Part shown: positions 1-11,560 of the stretch, piece by piece
Numbering within the stretch: the stretch's first letter is position 1
Layout of the letters: every line of letters starts with the position of its first letter
Assembly (NCBI GenBank): GCA_002633005.1
Contig: NMRA01000566.1
Location: 89,273-153,272, forward strand
Direction: 5' to 3'
Origin: Phoronis australis
Lineage: Eukaryota > Phoronida > Phoronidae
DNA length: 64,000 nucleotides
Notes under the pieces: generated by a model
Seen by the model: only the letters and a program-made list of their open reading frames with translations
Databases searched by the model: none
Told to the model about the DNA's origin: nothing
Position numbers and translations under genes: made by a program

Positions 1-3000
1 CTAATGGCTCGTAGCACGATCAGGCCCGTCGCGGCCGGCCGGATTGACTCGTTATCCCCGCCAGTGGCTCGGAAACTGATCAGACATCACGAACATCAAC
101 CAGCCAAAGTTCAGTGGAAACTAATCTTCCAGTCAAGAAAATACTATACTAGTGAGCCAAAGTAATGTGCACCTGATTATGTTGGCGAATTAGCCTCAAA
201 ACTGCAAATTTATTTACTCGTCGAGGGCCGCGAATTCAGGTTACGCTTTGGCCACAGCACCGTCAGGGCAGAAGTTGCACATTGACAATCATTATTTGAG
301 TAATGTAAATGTAAATAAAGATTCCCCTAAAACCTGGCCGCGGGATGGAAATCGAGTTGTTTCACAACAGTTTCTGCCAGCAAACAGTAAATTAACATGA
401 GCTCACACGGCGGCCTATGTGTCCCGTCAATTAGTTTTATTGCACCTAAAGCCGGTAACGCAGTGAATTATTCATTGTTGACTTCTCAAAACATTTGCAC
501 TCACGAACACTTCAAAGGCATTACAAATTACATCTAACAAGACAGACTTTGTTTCAGTTTTATATAAGTATTGGTTAGGGTGAGAATAATTCATTTTGAA
601 ACAGAACGCTTAGTAATAAACGCCAACATGGCAACTCGCAATCCCGACTTAGGACGAGCTAGGGCTCATCAGTCCCGACTTCGCAGGTGGATCGTTAAGT
701 TTTACAGGCTATCAATTCGAACAGGTACACAGTGATGAAGAAATACTAGAGAGGCGCCGTGAACAAGCTCAGACAACGGAACTTATGGAGTTATTTGGTA
801 AGCCGGCATTCGTCAGGCACTGTCGACGTCTGCAGGCCACAGACACGGAGATGTTTCACGGCCTCATACTTGCTATTTACAGTGTACATTTCATTCTTCA
901 CTACCGTGAGCCACTATCTAAGCATTTCGGACTCTCGAGGAAGTAAAAAGAAATGATATAGCCGCTTTCCTAGCAGCTGCTTAGTTCGGACAAGCGGGAA
1001 CGATGCACCGCAACATAGCGGCATTCACTCTGCATATGAACCACTGACGTCGCTAGCGTCGTTTCTCACCTTCCTCACAGGTTAACGCGACACCTCTTAG
1101 CAAGGTAATGTCGACCGTATGCGAGGCGATGTGGATATAGACCGATTAAGAAAAAAAGACTAATTAAATCGGGCGGCATTCTCCTTTAAATATGATAACC
1201 GTCAGTGGCAGCATAACTAAAGTTAGGTAACTAATCCACCCAAGTGAACACAAATTTTGACCTCGATACTTCAAATTTAAGAATTTGTTTTGTACATAAT
1301 ACTTTTCAATACAAAACGTTGAGGTCATGATGGTGTAACTTTCTTCTAACACTTAGATTTTTTCAATCAATCACTTAGATGCCTGTGTGATAATAAGCGT
1401 GATCCGCAGTTCTTATGTAATTCAACTTTAGTGTACTCCTTGGCTCATAATGTACTACAAACGGTGCAAACGCCATCATTTTCAAAACAACAGTTTTCGT
1501 GCAATTTTGAAAAACATTCTGGGCTTTACTATTCAAACTCCATAAGGGGTAATAAAACTCATCGAACCCAGGACTATGAGCACTTTGTTAGGCTGTTTAC
1601 ACTGTACTTACACATTTCAACTAGGGCAGTGTTATGGCAAAAAGAAGGTGCACAAACAACTATATCAATTTCAAAAGTTAAATATGTTTGAATGGAACAC
1701 ATAATTTTACAAACATCGAATTATTCTAATCTACAATGCAAATCAAATAATCCCTTCAACTTAAAATAATACTTTTCAACTCTGGAGCCCAAATGACAGA
1801 CAATGTTCTATTTCAGTAATTATTTTCTAAACGATCCAATCATCTGATCAAATGTTATAGGTCAAAGATCACTTCTGCAAAAAAATGAGCTAAACAGTTT
1901 AAATTCGTGATAAAAACTTTGAGGTCATTTGGCGCACTGATCGGCTCATTATGATGATTTGCCTCTGAAATCTATTTTTTTCACTTTGTACATTAAATCA
2001 AGTTCTTATACACTACTCTAACTGTTTAACAAGTCAAACTTTCTCTGAATGTTCTTAGCTCCATGTTTTAACTTTTTTTCTTTCACTTTAGCACTTCTCC
2101 TACAGCTTTGAACAATATCTATACGCTCTGAGTGGAAAAATCTGAATTCGTTGATGTGATCATAACCTGAACCTCGCTGCGCAAAACAAAGGCACTTTCC
2201 TATAGTGTCGTAGGCGCAAAGAATCTAGATGTATATCCTTAACAAACGGATGCAGCATTAAGGACATTTTTTTCTTTTTTATGTACGAAACCTAAAAGCA
2301 ATTTTAAACTGCTCATTGATCACTAAGTGACATTCTGTAAAAAAAAACGCACGGAGTCGGGCCGTTTCAAAGTCACCACTTCTATAGTCGGAAAGCGACT
2401 GACAACCATGGGTCTCGGAAATCATACAGTGGTAGGAATTATTAACTTTGGCTGCACCACTAATTCCAATGTCAGGGTAATTGTAGCCTACATACAACAA
2501 CGAGAGGTTTTCAGCTTCGGTAATAGTCGTATCAAGTACCTCCGAAAGAGGCCCCGCGCTACCCGTAACTCAGTTAATCTGCTGCACTGTGACAGGAACT
2601 AATTTTCACTTTCATTCGAACAAAAATCGAGGTGATGACGTACATGTTTTCTTGTCGTGCTTTCCAAAATGTAAACGACTTGGCCTTTTCTGACAGCTAC
2701 CGTAGTAAGCAAATAATACAGAGCACTTGTTCACAGTACTACAAAAGGTTTTCACTATAGGTGGCGCTTTGTCAGGGGGTGAATACAACAAATAAAACCT
2801 ACAGAATTAAAACGAGGGTCATTCTCCTGCTGACAAATTTCCTTTCAAAACAACCAACGTTACGTAAATGCGTAGCCATAGTGCACTTCCAAGACACCCT
2901 GGCACAGAACTTGGCGCTCGCTAAGGCCGATCGAGATGATCGATTACACTGGTCACCGCCGATATTCCCTCTGTCCTCAGACAACTTACATGTATATAAG

Positions 3001-4415
3001 CCTATTCATGCAGCACGCGGAAAGGTTAACGCAAAGATTACTTTCTCAACAGTGGTTGCGACACCGAAATTGGTTTTCCTTGCGCAGAGGTACAGCCGGA
3101 AATGTCGAAAGTGTGGTTTTGATTTGGTATTTCAATTATTACAAAAAATTAATAAAAACGGTTAGGTGTGCTCATCTTGATAAAGCACTTCCAAACGACC
3201 ATTGATTTTAGATATACTTCATGTCGGTTTTTGGCACTTTATTTTAATACTCCAGTTTGTTTTGTTTATTGCCAGATTGCTATCCTTTGATTGTATTTTA
3301 AGCTTGAAGTGCCAAAACAGTGGCAGATTTTGATCGTCAGTAAAACTTTGAAGGCAGCTCTCGCCCACCGCCCAGTTCATCCATTGCTAGAATTTCCTCA
3401 ATGACTTTGAAGCCAGCCATAATAAGTCTTTACAACACGTGCTTCATGACCAGCTTATTACTGTCATTTGGCACATTCTCGCGAATACCAAAGTTTTTCA
3501 GTTAGCATGTTACTGCTCGAGTAAAGTAGTTCGACATGATTGGGCGGTGGGAGCTATTTTAAAAGTTATGATTATCTAATTTGGTCACCGTGTATTGTTT
3601 TTATTTGCCGTAATGTACATGTAGTTAAGTTGTACAGTACACTAAAAATGAACCCCGTGATATTATCGATTATCAGCGTTTGTAAATCTTCTAAATCAAT
3701 AGACACAGTCGTTTCTCTACAATCTGTAACCATTGTTTGTAATATCTAGCCTAGCACTAGTTCATCGATTTTTTAAAATTGAAAACCATACTGTGTTGCT
3801 TTTGCCATCTGAATACCGTTTACACTTAACGAAATTTATTGGTTTATACATTATGAAAATTTTCAAGTCAGTATTCACTGGCAGAGATGTTTACTGCAGT
3901 TTATGGCTAGCTTATTTAAGAATAATTGGGTCTTACTCGCACTCGACAATACGGTCATCACAACTGTTTCCGAATCTGGCGCCGCGCACTCTTTGATACT
4001 GGTGAAAGCCGCTCGGAGCACTGCTTAAATGACCAGCAGTGAAAATTCCCGCATATCTTTAGAAATCATTGTAAGCGGAATATTAATGCACTGCTGCCAA
4101 GGCCGAGATGACCTAACGGTTTGCTGTCAGACACATGTGGAAAATAGGTACCAAAGTACAACTAGTCTGTCTTCCATTTCAATTGAGCATCGTTTTGAGT
4201 TTTACTGATAATTATTTTCAGCCACTCCTGTTGAGTCATTCAAACATCGCTTGCATCTCTATGTTTTTGATATGACGTCATTCTTTTTGTAATCTGCAAC
4301 AGCACAACTACGTCACTACAAGTACCTATTCAAAGTATCTTCATGTGCACAGTCACGCATGTATTGATATTATAGCATATTGGCGTCACAATGCCGAGCG
4401 TCCAGGTGTCCGCTT
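1..4415. other. No gene recognised
   Basis: AT-rich sequence with scattered short ORFs, the longest 134 codons at 2761-3165. None has a recognisable domain. A weak exon-like stretch (ATG at 628 in good context, donor near 724) is noted among the rejected items. Confidence 0.5.
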
Positions 4416-5015
4416 TATGGTGGGCCGTTGAGGGGAAAGTGTCGCCGTAAAATTACGCTCGTAATTACGAGCGTAAATTAAATTGCAGGAGTGTCGCCGT
4501 ACAATAACGCTCTTAAATTAAATGGGGAAAAGTTTCGCCGTAAAATTACGCTCGTAATTACGAGCGTAAGTTAAATTGCAAAAGTGTTGCAGTAAAATTA
4601 CGCCCGTAAATTAAATGGGGGAAATGTCGCCGTAAATTACGCTCGTAAAGAACCTTAAGAACGTTCCAAATTTAAACCAATCAGTGATGACCTAACATAC
4701 CCGACTGTTGCTAGGCATCTTGCACAATCGCTGACATGGCAGCAGCAATTTGATCCGCCATGATTCAGCGCTCGTATCGTAGACATGAAATCCCTCAGTA
4801 AATAAGTATTTTCATGAGCGCGCGCGATCGTGGATTGTAAAACCCAACGTCATTGGCTAAGAGTTTAAACTAAATTACGAGTGTAATTTTACGCCATAAA
4901 GAATTAAATTACTCTCGTAATTTTACGGCGTAATTAACGGCGTAAATAACGGCGTAATGTACACAATTACGCTCGTATTTTTCCGGCGACACTTTCCCCC
5001 CAACAGCCCATCATA
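4416..5015. mobile_element. Palindrome-rich 600-bp MITE with 6-bp target duplication
   Basis: Terminal inverted repeats of about 30 bp begin tatggtgggccgttgagggg on the left, and the right end is the mirror of tatgatgggctgttgggggg. Both run into gaaagtgtcgccg. The direct repeat ccgctt flanks it at 4410-4415 and 5016-5021, a likely target-site duplication. The inside is built from repeated GTAAAATTACGCTCGTAATT-type units that are themselves palindromic. There is no coding capacity, so it is non-autonomous. I do not know the family; the 6-bp duplication is unusual. Confidence 0.8.
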
Positions 5016-8000
5016 CCGCTTGAGATATTTTCAGTTGAGACCCATTTGTCGGGTGTCCTTGATAAAATTTGACACTGTGACAACACTTTATAGGGCATTT
5101 TTAGAACTGACCCCGACCCCCAGGACCATAGGGGCGGGGCTTTTCAGTGTTTCCGGATATCTAGATTTTTTCGTGACACCGAGATATGTGACGTTATGTG
5201 GAACTTTGGACGAACTCGACCTCTGAATCACACTCTAATGTTGTTTCAAATGTTGAACATTCCAATTTTTCCCAACATTAACTTTAATTCTGACTTGTGT
5301 AGTTTTCCCTCATTGTGATCGGTCAAACTATTGTCTCTATAGCCCTACACCTTACTTGAAGTTGGTAAGCACTCCAAGAAACATGCCGTTTTCTATACAC
5401 TATAGGCGCATATCAGTGCTTCGTGCTGCTCTTGTTTATTTTCATTTTCATGTGGCGTCATTACTTCCGTCAGTGTCATCACGGAATGTGCGTTTGACGT
5501 AGTGCACAATGGATGTACTTAAGAGTCTCCATGTACGCCTCCATAAGGTCACGCGCAACTGGTTAGTGGTTAACACTATTTCTGCTAGGTAGGCTACAGT
5601 GCTCTTCGAAAAGTTTGTATTCAACTATTCAATTTCCCGCCTGACGGTCATTGCTGTAGCTTAAAAATAACCTCCGCTGCTTCAAACATGTGTTTTCCCG
5701 ATATGTCATTCAAATGCAACAGTAATGTATAGTATGAACTGTTACAAGTTCACTCCACTCGGAAATAAAAACGTGAACATATGAACCACACGATGTAATG
5801 ACAACTTACAAAGTTGTGGGAATTATGAAACCAGAATTAAAAGATCTTTCAGTCCACCATCGGAAAAGCTGGTATTTCATTGTGAAGTTCATCCCGAAAA
5901 GGGTACATGTATAACACTGTCAGATTTTTTGATTGAATAACAGATTGTAAAATCAAGTTCTTCACTCAAAATAACGGGATTGAACACTTTTAAAAACAGA
6001 GATGGTCGAACACGTTGTAGATGGTCCGGTGAGAACAAATTAACAAATGTTCCAAACGTACATGTGTATTGCACAAGGTGAGCTCCCCAATTGCGCTACT
6101 ATAGGACTATTGCTGCCGGTGGCGGAGGCAGCAGTGTCGCCACCCCGCCATCGTAAGTTGTTCCGGTCGTCAAAAATATTGTGACACCCTTCCCATTGTG
6201 CGCCGCTGGGGGTGGTCCGAACCCGCCTCCCCGAGCTACGCTAATGGCTATCTCGCAAATACATAAGCGCTTAGGCTTCGCTCAAGAGCTCTTACCCAAC
6301 CGTGGATCGGATCATGCCAAACTCAGCGGCTTCCGTTGACTCGGCTCCTTTACTTCAATAACTTTTTTAGTCAAAATTACGTGCCCACGCTATTTTTGCG
6401 TGTGACATTTATTCTTTTTTGATTGAAGGGAACCCGAGAGTGTTGCGTTGTGTAGCTATATGCCTACATCTGTATTTAAGTCGATATCATAAAAACCACA
6501 TATTGAAGTCGACGCTTGCTCGACAGAAGCCCAAAGATTAGTGCGCTTAAAGTGTTGGAGTTTTAAGCGAATTCATTCAATGAAGAATGGGAAGGAGGAT
6601 CACGTACATGTAACGTCGTTTCACTCCTGTTCTCGCGTCGTTCGTGCACATCTTGTGGATTAGTTTCGCAACGGTTCGTAAATATTACTTTTGAACCGCA
6701 AAAATTAAACAACACTGCTTGCAAGTCTAGTGAATGAAAGCAGTTTTGAAAAACTCAAAAGATCCCGAATTATCCATACATGTACAGTCTATAGTAAATT
6801 TTTTAAGACCTGTTTACATTGTGGAACGTTTATGAACTATTTGCGAAACACTCTATTTTTTTAAATGTAGCGGCATATTTTTGAAAAGTTACAGTGTGTA
6901 CGTGTTCTGCAACAGTTTGGAAAGAACCTGGTACATCTTTTCGAAATGTTTAAAATATATTTAACATAAAAATAAAATTCAGTGCGTATAAAACTTCTGC
7001 TGATCTTTTACAGCCTCACACGACGACATTGCTACACATGTGCTCAAGTGTATAAATTTTGATTGTATGTATTCGTCAACTTAATATATTCGTCGACTCG
7101 TTTGTTGGTTCCAACATAAAATGAAGTATTTAATACGTAAATTTCCGGTGATTAAGTGACACATTGAGCAACTCTAATGTTTTCCATCGAGACCTACTAG
7201 GAGACTCGATATTCACAAGGTAACGCTAATAAAGAATGAACAGTTTTCCTCTGGCATCGGCGAAACCAACGTTCTCCATCCGCATGAGGGTATTCTTGGG
7301 AAAAGGTGCGACTACCTGAATGCATGCATTTATATCAGTGGCAGTGCATCACAAGCGCTACTTAGTGAACTTCCAGTTCCCTTTTCAAATCAATGCCTTT
7401 AGAAAGTGTTTCCAAAGTTTAGTTGGAGGGAAAATTTCACAGATTCTCTGTACAACTCTGAACCATGTTGTTGTCGTGGTGACAATATGTGTCGACAACG
7501 ACAACATTTGCCACAACAAGCCCTCGACTTGCACGACCTCTTCCTGACAGTCACTTCTTCACTGTGGCAGCACGTCGCAAGTTTGACTTGCAAACGTTGC
7601 ATAAAATGCATCGTTTGTCTTGTAAAATAGGCTGCATTCGCCCTGTTCAGCAGGCTCAAAATGAAAATTGAGTTAGGCCTTTTACTCGCACACATTCCGT
7701 CACTCTCATGTATTTCTCTTCCGTGATAAGATTCCATTTCCGCTAGTCACAAGCAATTCGTACGTGTGCCATTGTCAATTTCGCAACTTTAAGGTTGATT
7801 ATAATCCTAACTAAGTCTGTCCTTGAATCGCTGATGATTTCTATGTTTTTCACTAACGGAAACCTGAGAAGGTATGGAATATTAAGAGACAAATTCTGAG
7901 AGTAAAATACCTCATTCGATTTCCTTTTTGGCCGGCTAATGAGGGTGAAAAGCTGCTTTAACCGATTGCAAGACACTGTGCGAAAACATAAGCACTGGGG

Positions 8001-8438
8001 CCCAGGACTGCAACGTGATCTCTACAGCAACGCCCGCACCAACCTGCGCCGGTACTGCGTCATCTATTGCAAACTTGGGTCGTGTTTTAACTACTTGCTA
8101 ATTGAATTTGTAAAAGGTTTTACTTGGCGACGTATAACTCGGCAATGCGACCCCACGTTTTTGGCGACCTGGAAACGTTCCAAGTCGCCACGAAGTCATG
8201 GTAATCACCATCACTGACTGACACAGTCTATAGTATTATCGTTACCTGTCTTTTTACAATTTTAATGCTATGGTGCACCGAAATGCAATTTGTTGCTTCA
8301 AGGCAAAATATTTCGATTCCTGAAATGTTTTTCTTGGATCCACAAATCCTCTGTCTTGTTCACTTTTGCAAACAACGGGCAAATTTTCAATTTACTATCA
8401 TGCGGGACAAATGAGTGATTTCTGAAAAGTTCACTTAC
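5016..8438. other. No gene recognised
   Basis: Unique-looking AT-rich sequence with a GC-richer patch at about 6100-6330. Later exons of the GPCR at 8439-8667 would be expected here or further left on the minus strand, but I found no TM3/DRY exon. Confidence 0.4.
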
Positions 8439-8667
8439 CTTCAAAGTATTCATCGGTGTGAAACAGATCGTGCAGGTTCTGTGGTAGAACGAACGTTGTT
8501 AGCAACATGTCGCTCAGGGCCACGTTTAAAATATACATATTCACTGTGATTTTCTTGTGTCGGTGGCCGCGCAGGATCGTCAAAACGATAATTATGTTGC
8601 AAGCAAGAGATACAAGCAAGATGATTGAGATAACGCATGTGAATACAATTACGCCAGCTGTCGCCAT
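8439..8667 (-). CDS. Rhodopsin-family GPCR, first coding exon (TM1-TM2), partial
   Basis: ATG at 8667, ending ...TDEYFEG at a strong donor gtaagtga. Residues about 5-32 form TM1 with the conserved Asn (LACNIIIVLTIL). An ICL1-type basic stretch (RGHRHKK) follows, then TM2 with the L-x-x-x-D pattern (NVALSDMLLTTFVLP). This is the standard class A layout and recalls peptide receptors, but the ligand cannot be told. TM3-TM7 were not found in 1-8438, so the remaining exons are missed, outside the window, or lost. No signal peptide is seen, as usual for class A. Confidence 0.75.
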
Positions 8668-8914
8668 GTCTCCCCACAGTTCGTGAAAGGCGTGGATAAC
8701 GGTTGGTCTCCAGTTCCATCACGTGCCGCACACATTTATACTAGCACGCGACACAGTTTTGTCTTTAAATCGATATCGCGCGAGTTAACGAGTTTTAATT
8801 GAACTTTTCTACGGTGACCACTTTCCTACACATTTTACACATGCGCCTAACGAGGCCTGTAAGACCACAAGTTGCCGCACATTTCGACGTGTGCAGACCT
8901 GCGAACCAAATTAA

Positions 8915-9000
8915 AGCATGGGCGGCGCAGCACTGGAAAATGGGGGGCTCTAGCCCCNCCCCCCCCCCCTACTCCGTCCCCCTATGGTGCCCCACCCATG
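8915..9000 (+). repeat. Short GC-rich dispersed repeat, copy 1 (contains an N in a poly-C run)
   Basis: Reads gcatgggcggcgcagcactg, then a G-run, tagcccc, a long C-run with an N at 8957, and a CCCTATGGTGCCCC tail. Matching copies lie at 46935-46976 and, inverted, at 63060-63125. Confidence 0.6.
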
Positions 9001-9977
9001 TAAAGGTAGATTTTCTTTGCAACAATTGTTGGTTCGTAAAGTGTCATAAGATCAGTGTCATAACCCTCAAAGTACACGACAGTTTGTGGAGAATTTGAAG
9101 AACAATTTGTAAATTCTGATGACCAATGAGGTCGTTTATCTCACTGTGTGGATGCAGTGAAGATATGAATCCACGAATTATAGACAAATGCCCTTTACAA
9201 GGACGTACGTCAAAATGACGATGTTAAACTGCATTAGTATATGAAGTATGTACGATACAACATTGGCAGGCCGCTAACAACACCATCGTTTGCATTCGGC
9301 GTTAATGGCCATTTTCAGTAACACCGCATGCCACTTTAAACGGCCGTACCCGCCAATATCGCAGTATCTGCCAAGTTCCACGCCATTCTTGACGTTGAAG
9401 CCATCTTCAGGGATAGGGTGAAGAAACCACTCACCTACCAAAACCACGAAGACTTGTATCAACTGTAAATGCACTCAATTGCTTTTTTATTCTTCATGTA
9501 TCGCAACAGTTTGAACTTCAACGTAGCGACCATCATAAACCAAAATTTTTGAAACGGAAAAACTACGACAGCTCGTGTTTCAAAGGTTTGAAGACACTGC
9601 CCACACATTGTGGTCTAGATTTACCCTTGAATTGTGACCTACTTTTCCTGTTTGTGCGAAAACTCGTTCTCAAATTAAGTTAACACATAGGCTGTGCAAC
9701 AACATGTATAGCTTTAAGTACGTTAATCTGGCTGAATCGAATGAGGCATTATACTTTTAAAACATTGGTCACAAAAATTTCCTCAGTACAATAGGACTTC
9801 TTTTCTGTCACCGATTACAATGTACATGGATTTGCCATTTACACTGACTTTCAGGGGTCAATAGCAGGCAATCTTCAACTCAGAACAGATAAAAAAATCA
9901 AGCAAACGCCATTCGTAGCAGTCATATTCAGCACATAACATAAAAAGTCACGCCACCCCAGCGGGAGTCAATTTTTT

Positions 9978-11560
9978 ACAAGAGCATCGCGGAGCGTTGA
10001 AATGCGTCCACGAATGCACGGCACACGGAGTGCTTCTAGGGTTGTTTACTTGTTACCATAAAATAGCCTCCAGAGGGCGAAAAAATGTCCAAGACATCTG
10101 AAGATGGGAAAATGCCATCGCTTTTTTAATAGAAAGCTATTTGCCAAATTTCATAAAAAATTGTCAAGGAACTTCTGAGAAACAAAGGAAAACAAAAAAT
10201 GAAATTGCCACTATGGGACACAGCCTTCAATGGATCCGCCGGAAAGACGTCGTCATCTGTTGTTAGCTTCAAATAAATACAATTAATAAATTTAGTATAG
10301 TTCCTGCAGTGAGTTTAGGAGATGCAGCTATGGGCGCAAAACAAAACAAAACTACCCCTAGGAGGCGCTACAGTAGTCGAATTCGTTATCGTCAACCGTC
10401 ATCCTCACAATTTTCAACTTGAAGTCATCCTCAGAATGGTTTGGTTGATCGAGGGGTGGACTCCAAAAAACAAGACTCGAAAACAGGAAAAATGGCCACT
10501 AGGTGTCGCAAAGTACCTCGATTCCATCTGAAAGCGGGAGGATAGCGCCATCATCTCACAAATAAATGCCTATATTCCAAACTTTCTGATAATCCGTTGA
10601 GGACCTTTGAAGAGGCAAACCTAAAAAATGAAAATTGCTAGTAGGGGGCATACTGGTAGTCAGATCCGTCCGAAAGTTTTTGTCATCCGTTGTCAACATC
10701 AAATAATTATACTTGCTAAATTTAGCAAAGATGCCGCAAACCCGCGTTGACATACAACCATGGACGCAAAAAAACTGCCACTGGGACGCCAAAAAAAAAA
10801 CTAAAAACAGTAAAAATGGCCACTAGGCGGCGCAAACTACGTCAAATCCATCCGAAAATGGGAGGATATATATATTTCAAATTTTTTGAAAATACGTTGA
10901 GAACTTTTGACGATACATAGGAAAACATAAAACAATTAAATTGTTACTAGGGGGCCCACCGGTAGTCAGATCCGTCCGAAAGTCGTCGTCATCCATTGTC
11001 AACATCATATAAATACACTTGCAGAATTTAGTAAAGATCCTGCAATGGTTTAGGAGAAACAGCCATGGGCGGAAATAAAGAGACAAAACTGCCAATAGGA
11101 GGCACCGCAGTATTTGAAACGTCGGAAAATTATCGTCAGCCGACCTCTCCCTAATAAAAACATACATGCCAATTTCCACAATCATCCTTAGAGCGGTTTG
11201 GTTGATTGAGGGGTGGACGCCAAAAGAAAAACAGAATCGAAAACAGCAAAAATGGCCACTAGCTGGCGCAAACTGGGTAGAATCCATCCGAAAACTGGAG
11301 GATGGCGTCACCCCACTAATAGATGCCTATATGTCAAATTTTATGAAAATACGTCGAGGACATTTGAACAGGTAAGCGTAAAAAACTAAAATTGCCCCTA
11401 TAGGGCACACCGGTAGTCGGATCCGTCCGAAAGTTCGCTCATGCCGTCCCATCCATGATAGGAACAAATGAGCAAAATTTCATGAGTGTACGTCAAAGGA
11501 CGCCGGACGGACGGAGGTGACGGCATAATGCGTCCACATATAAATATGTGGGCGCATAAT
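9978..11560 (+). mobile_element. 147-bp-unit repeat element, copy A
   Basis: Starts acaagagcatcgcggagcgt and ends with the hairpin CCACATAT-AA-ATATGTGG (11534-11551) followed by gcgcataa. Units of about 140-160 bp each hold a CCACTAGG-like site: 10355, 10496, 10638, 10778, 10820, 10944, 11092, 11256, 11395. The 42-bp gap between 10778 and 10820 marks an internal deletion of most of one unit. No coding capacity. Confidence 0.8.

Noticed and set aside
628-723. ATG in good context with an open stretch to a donor-like AG|gtacac (MATRNPDLGR...).
   Set aside because: Very Arg-rich, no homology recognised and no partner exon found.
2761-3165. 134-codon plus-strand ORF.
   Set aside because: No domain, no splice context; length is unremarkable for this much sequence.
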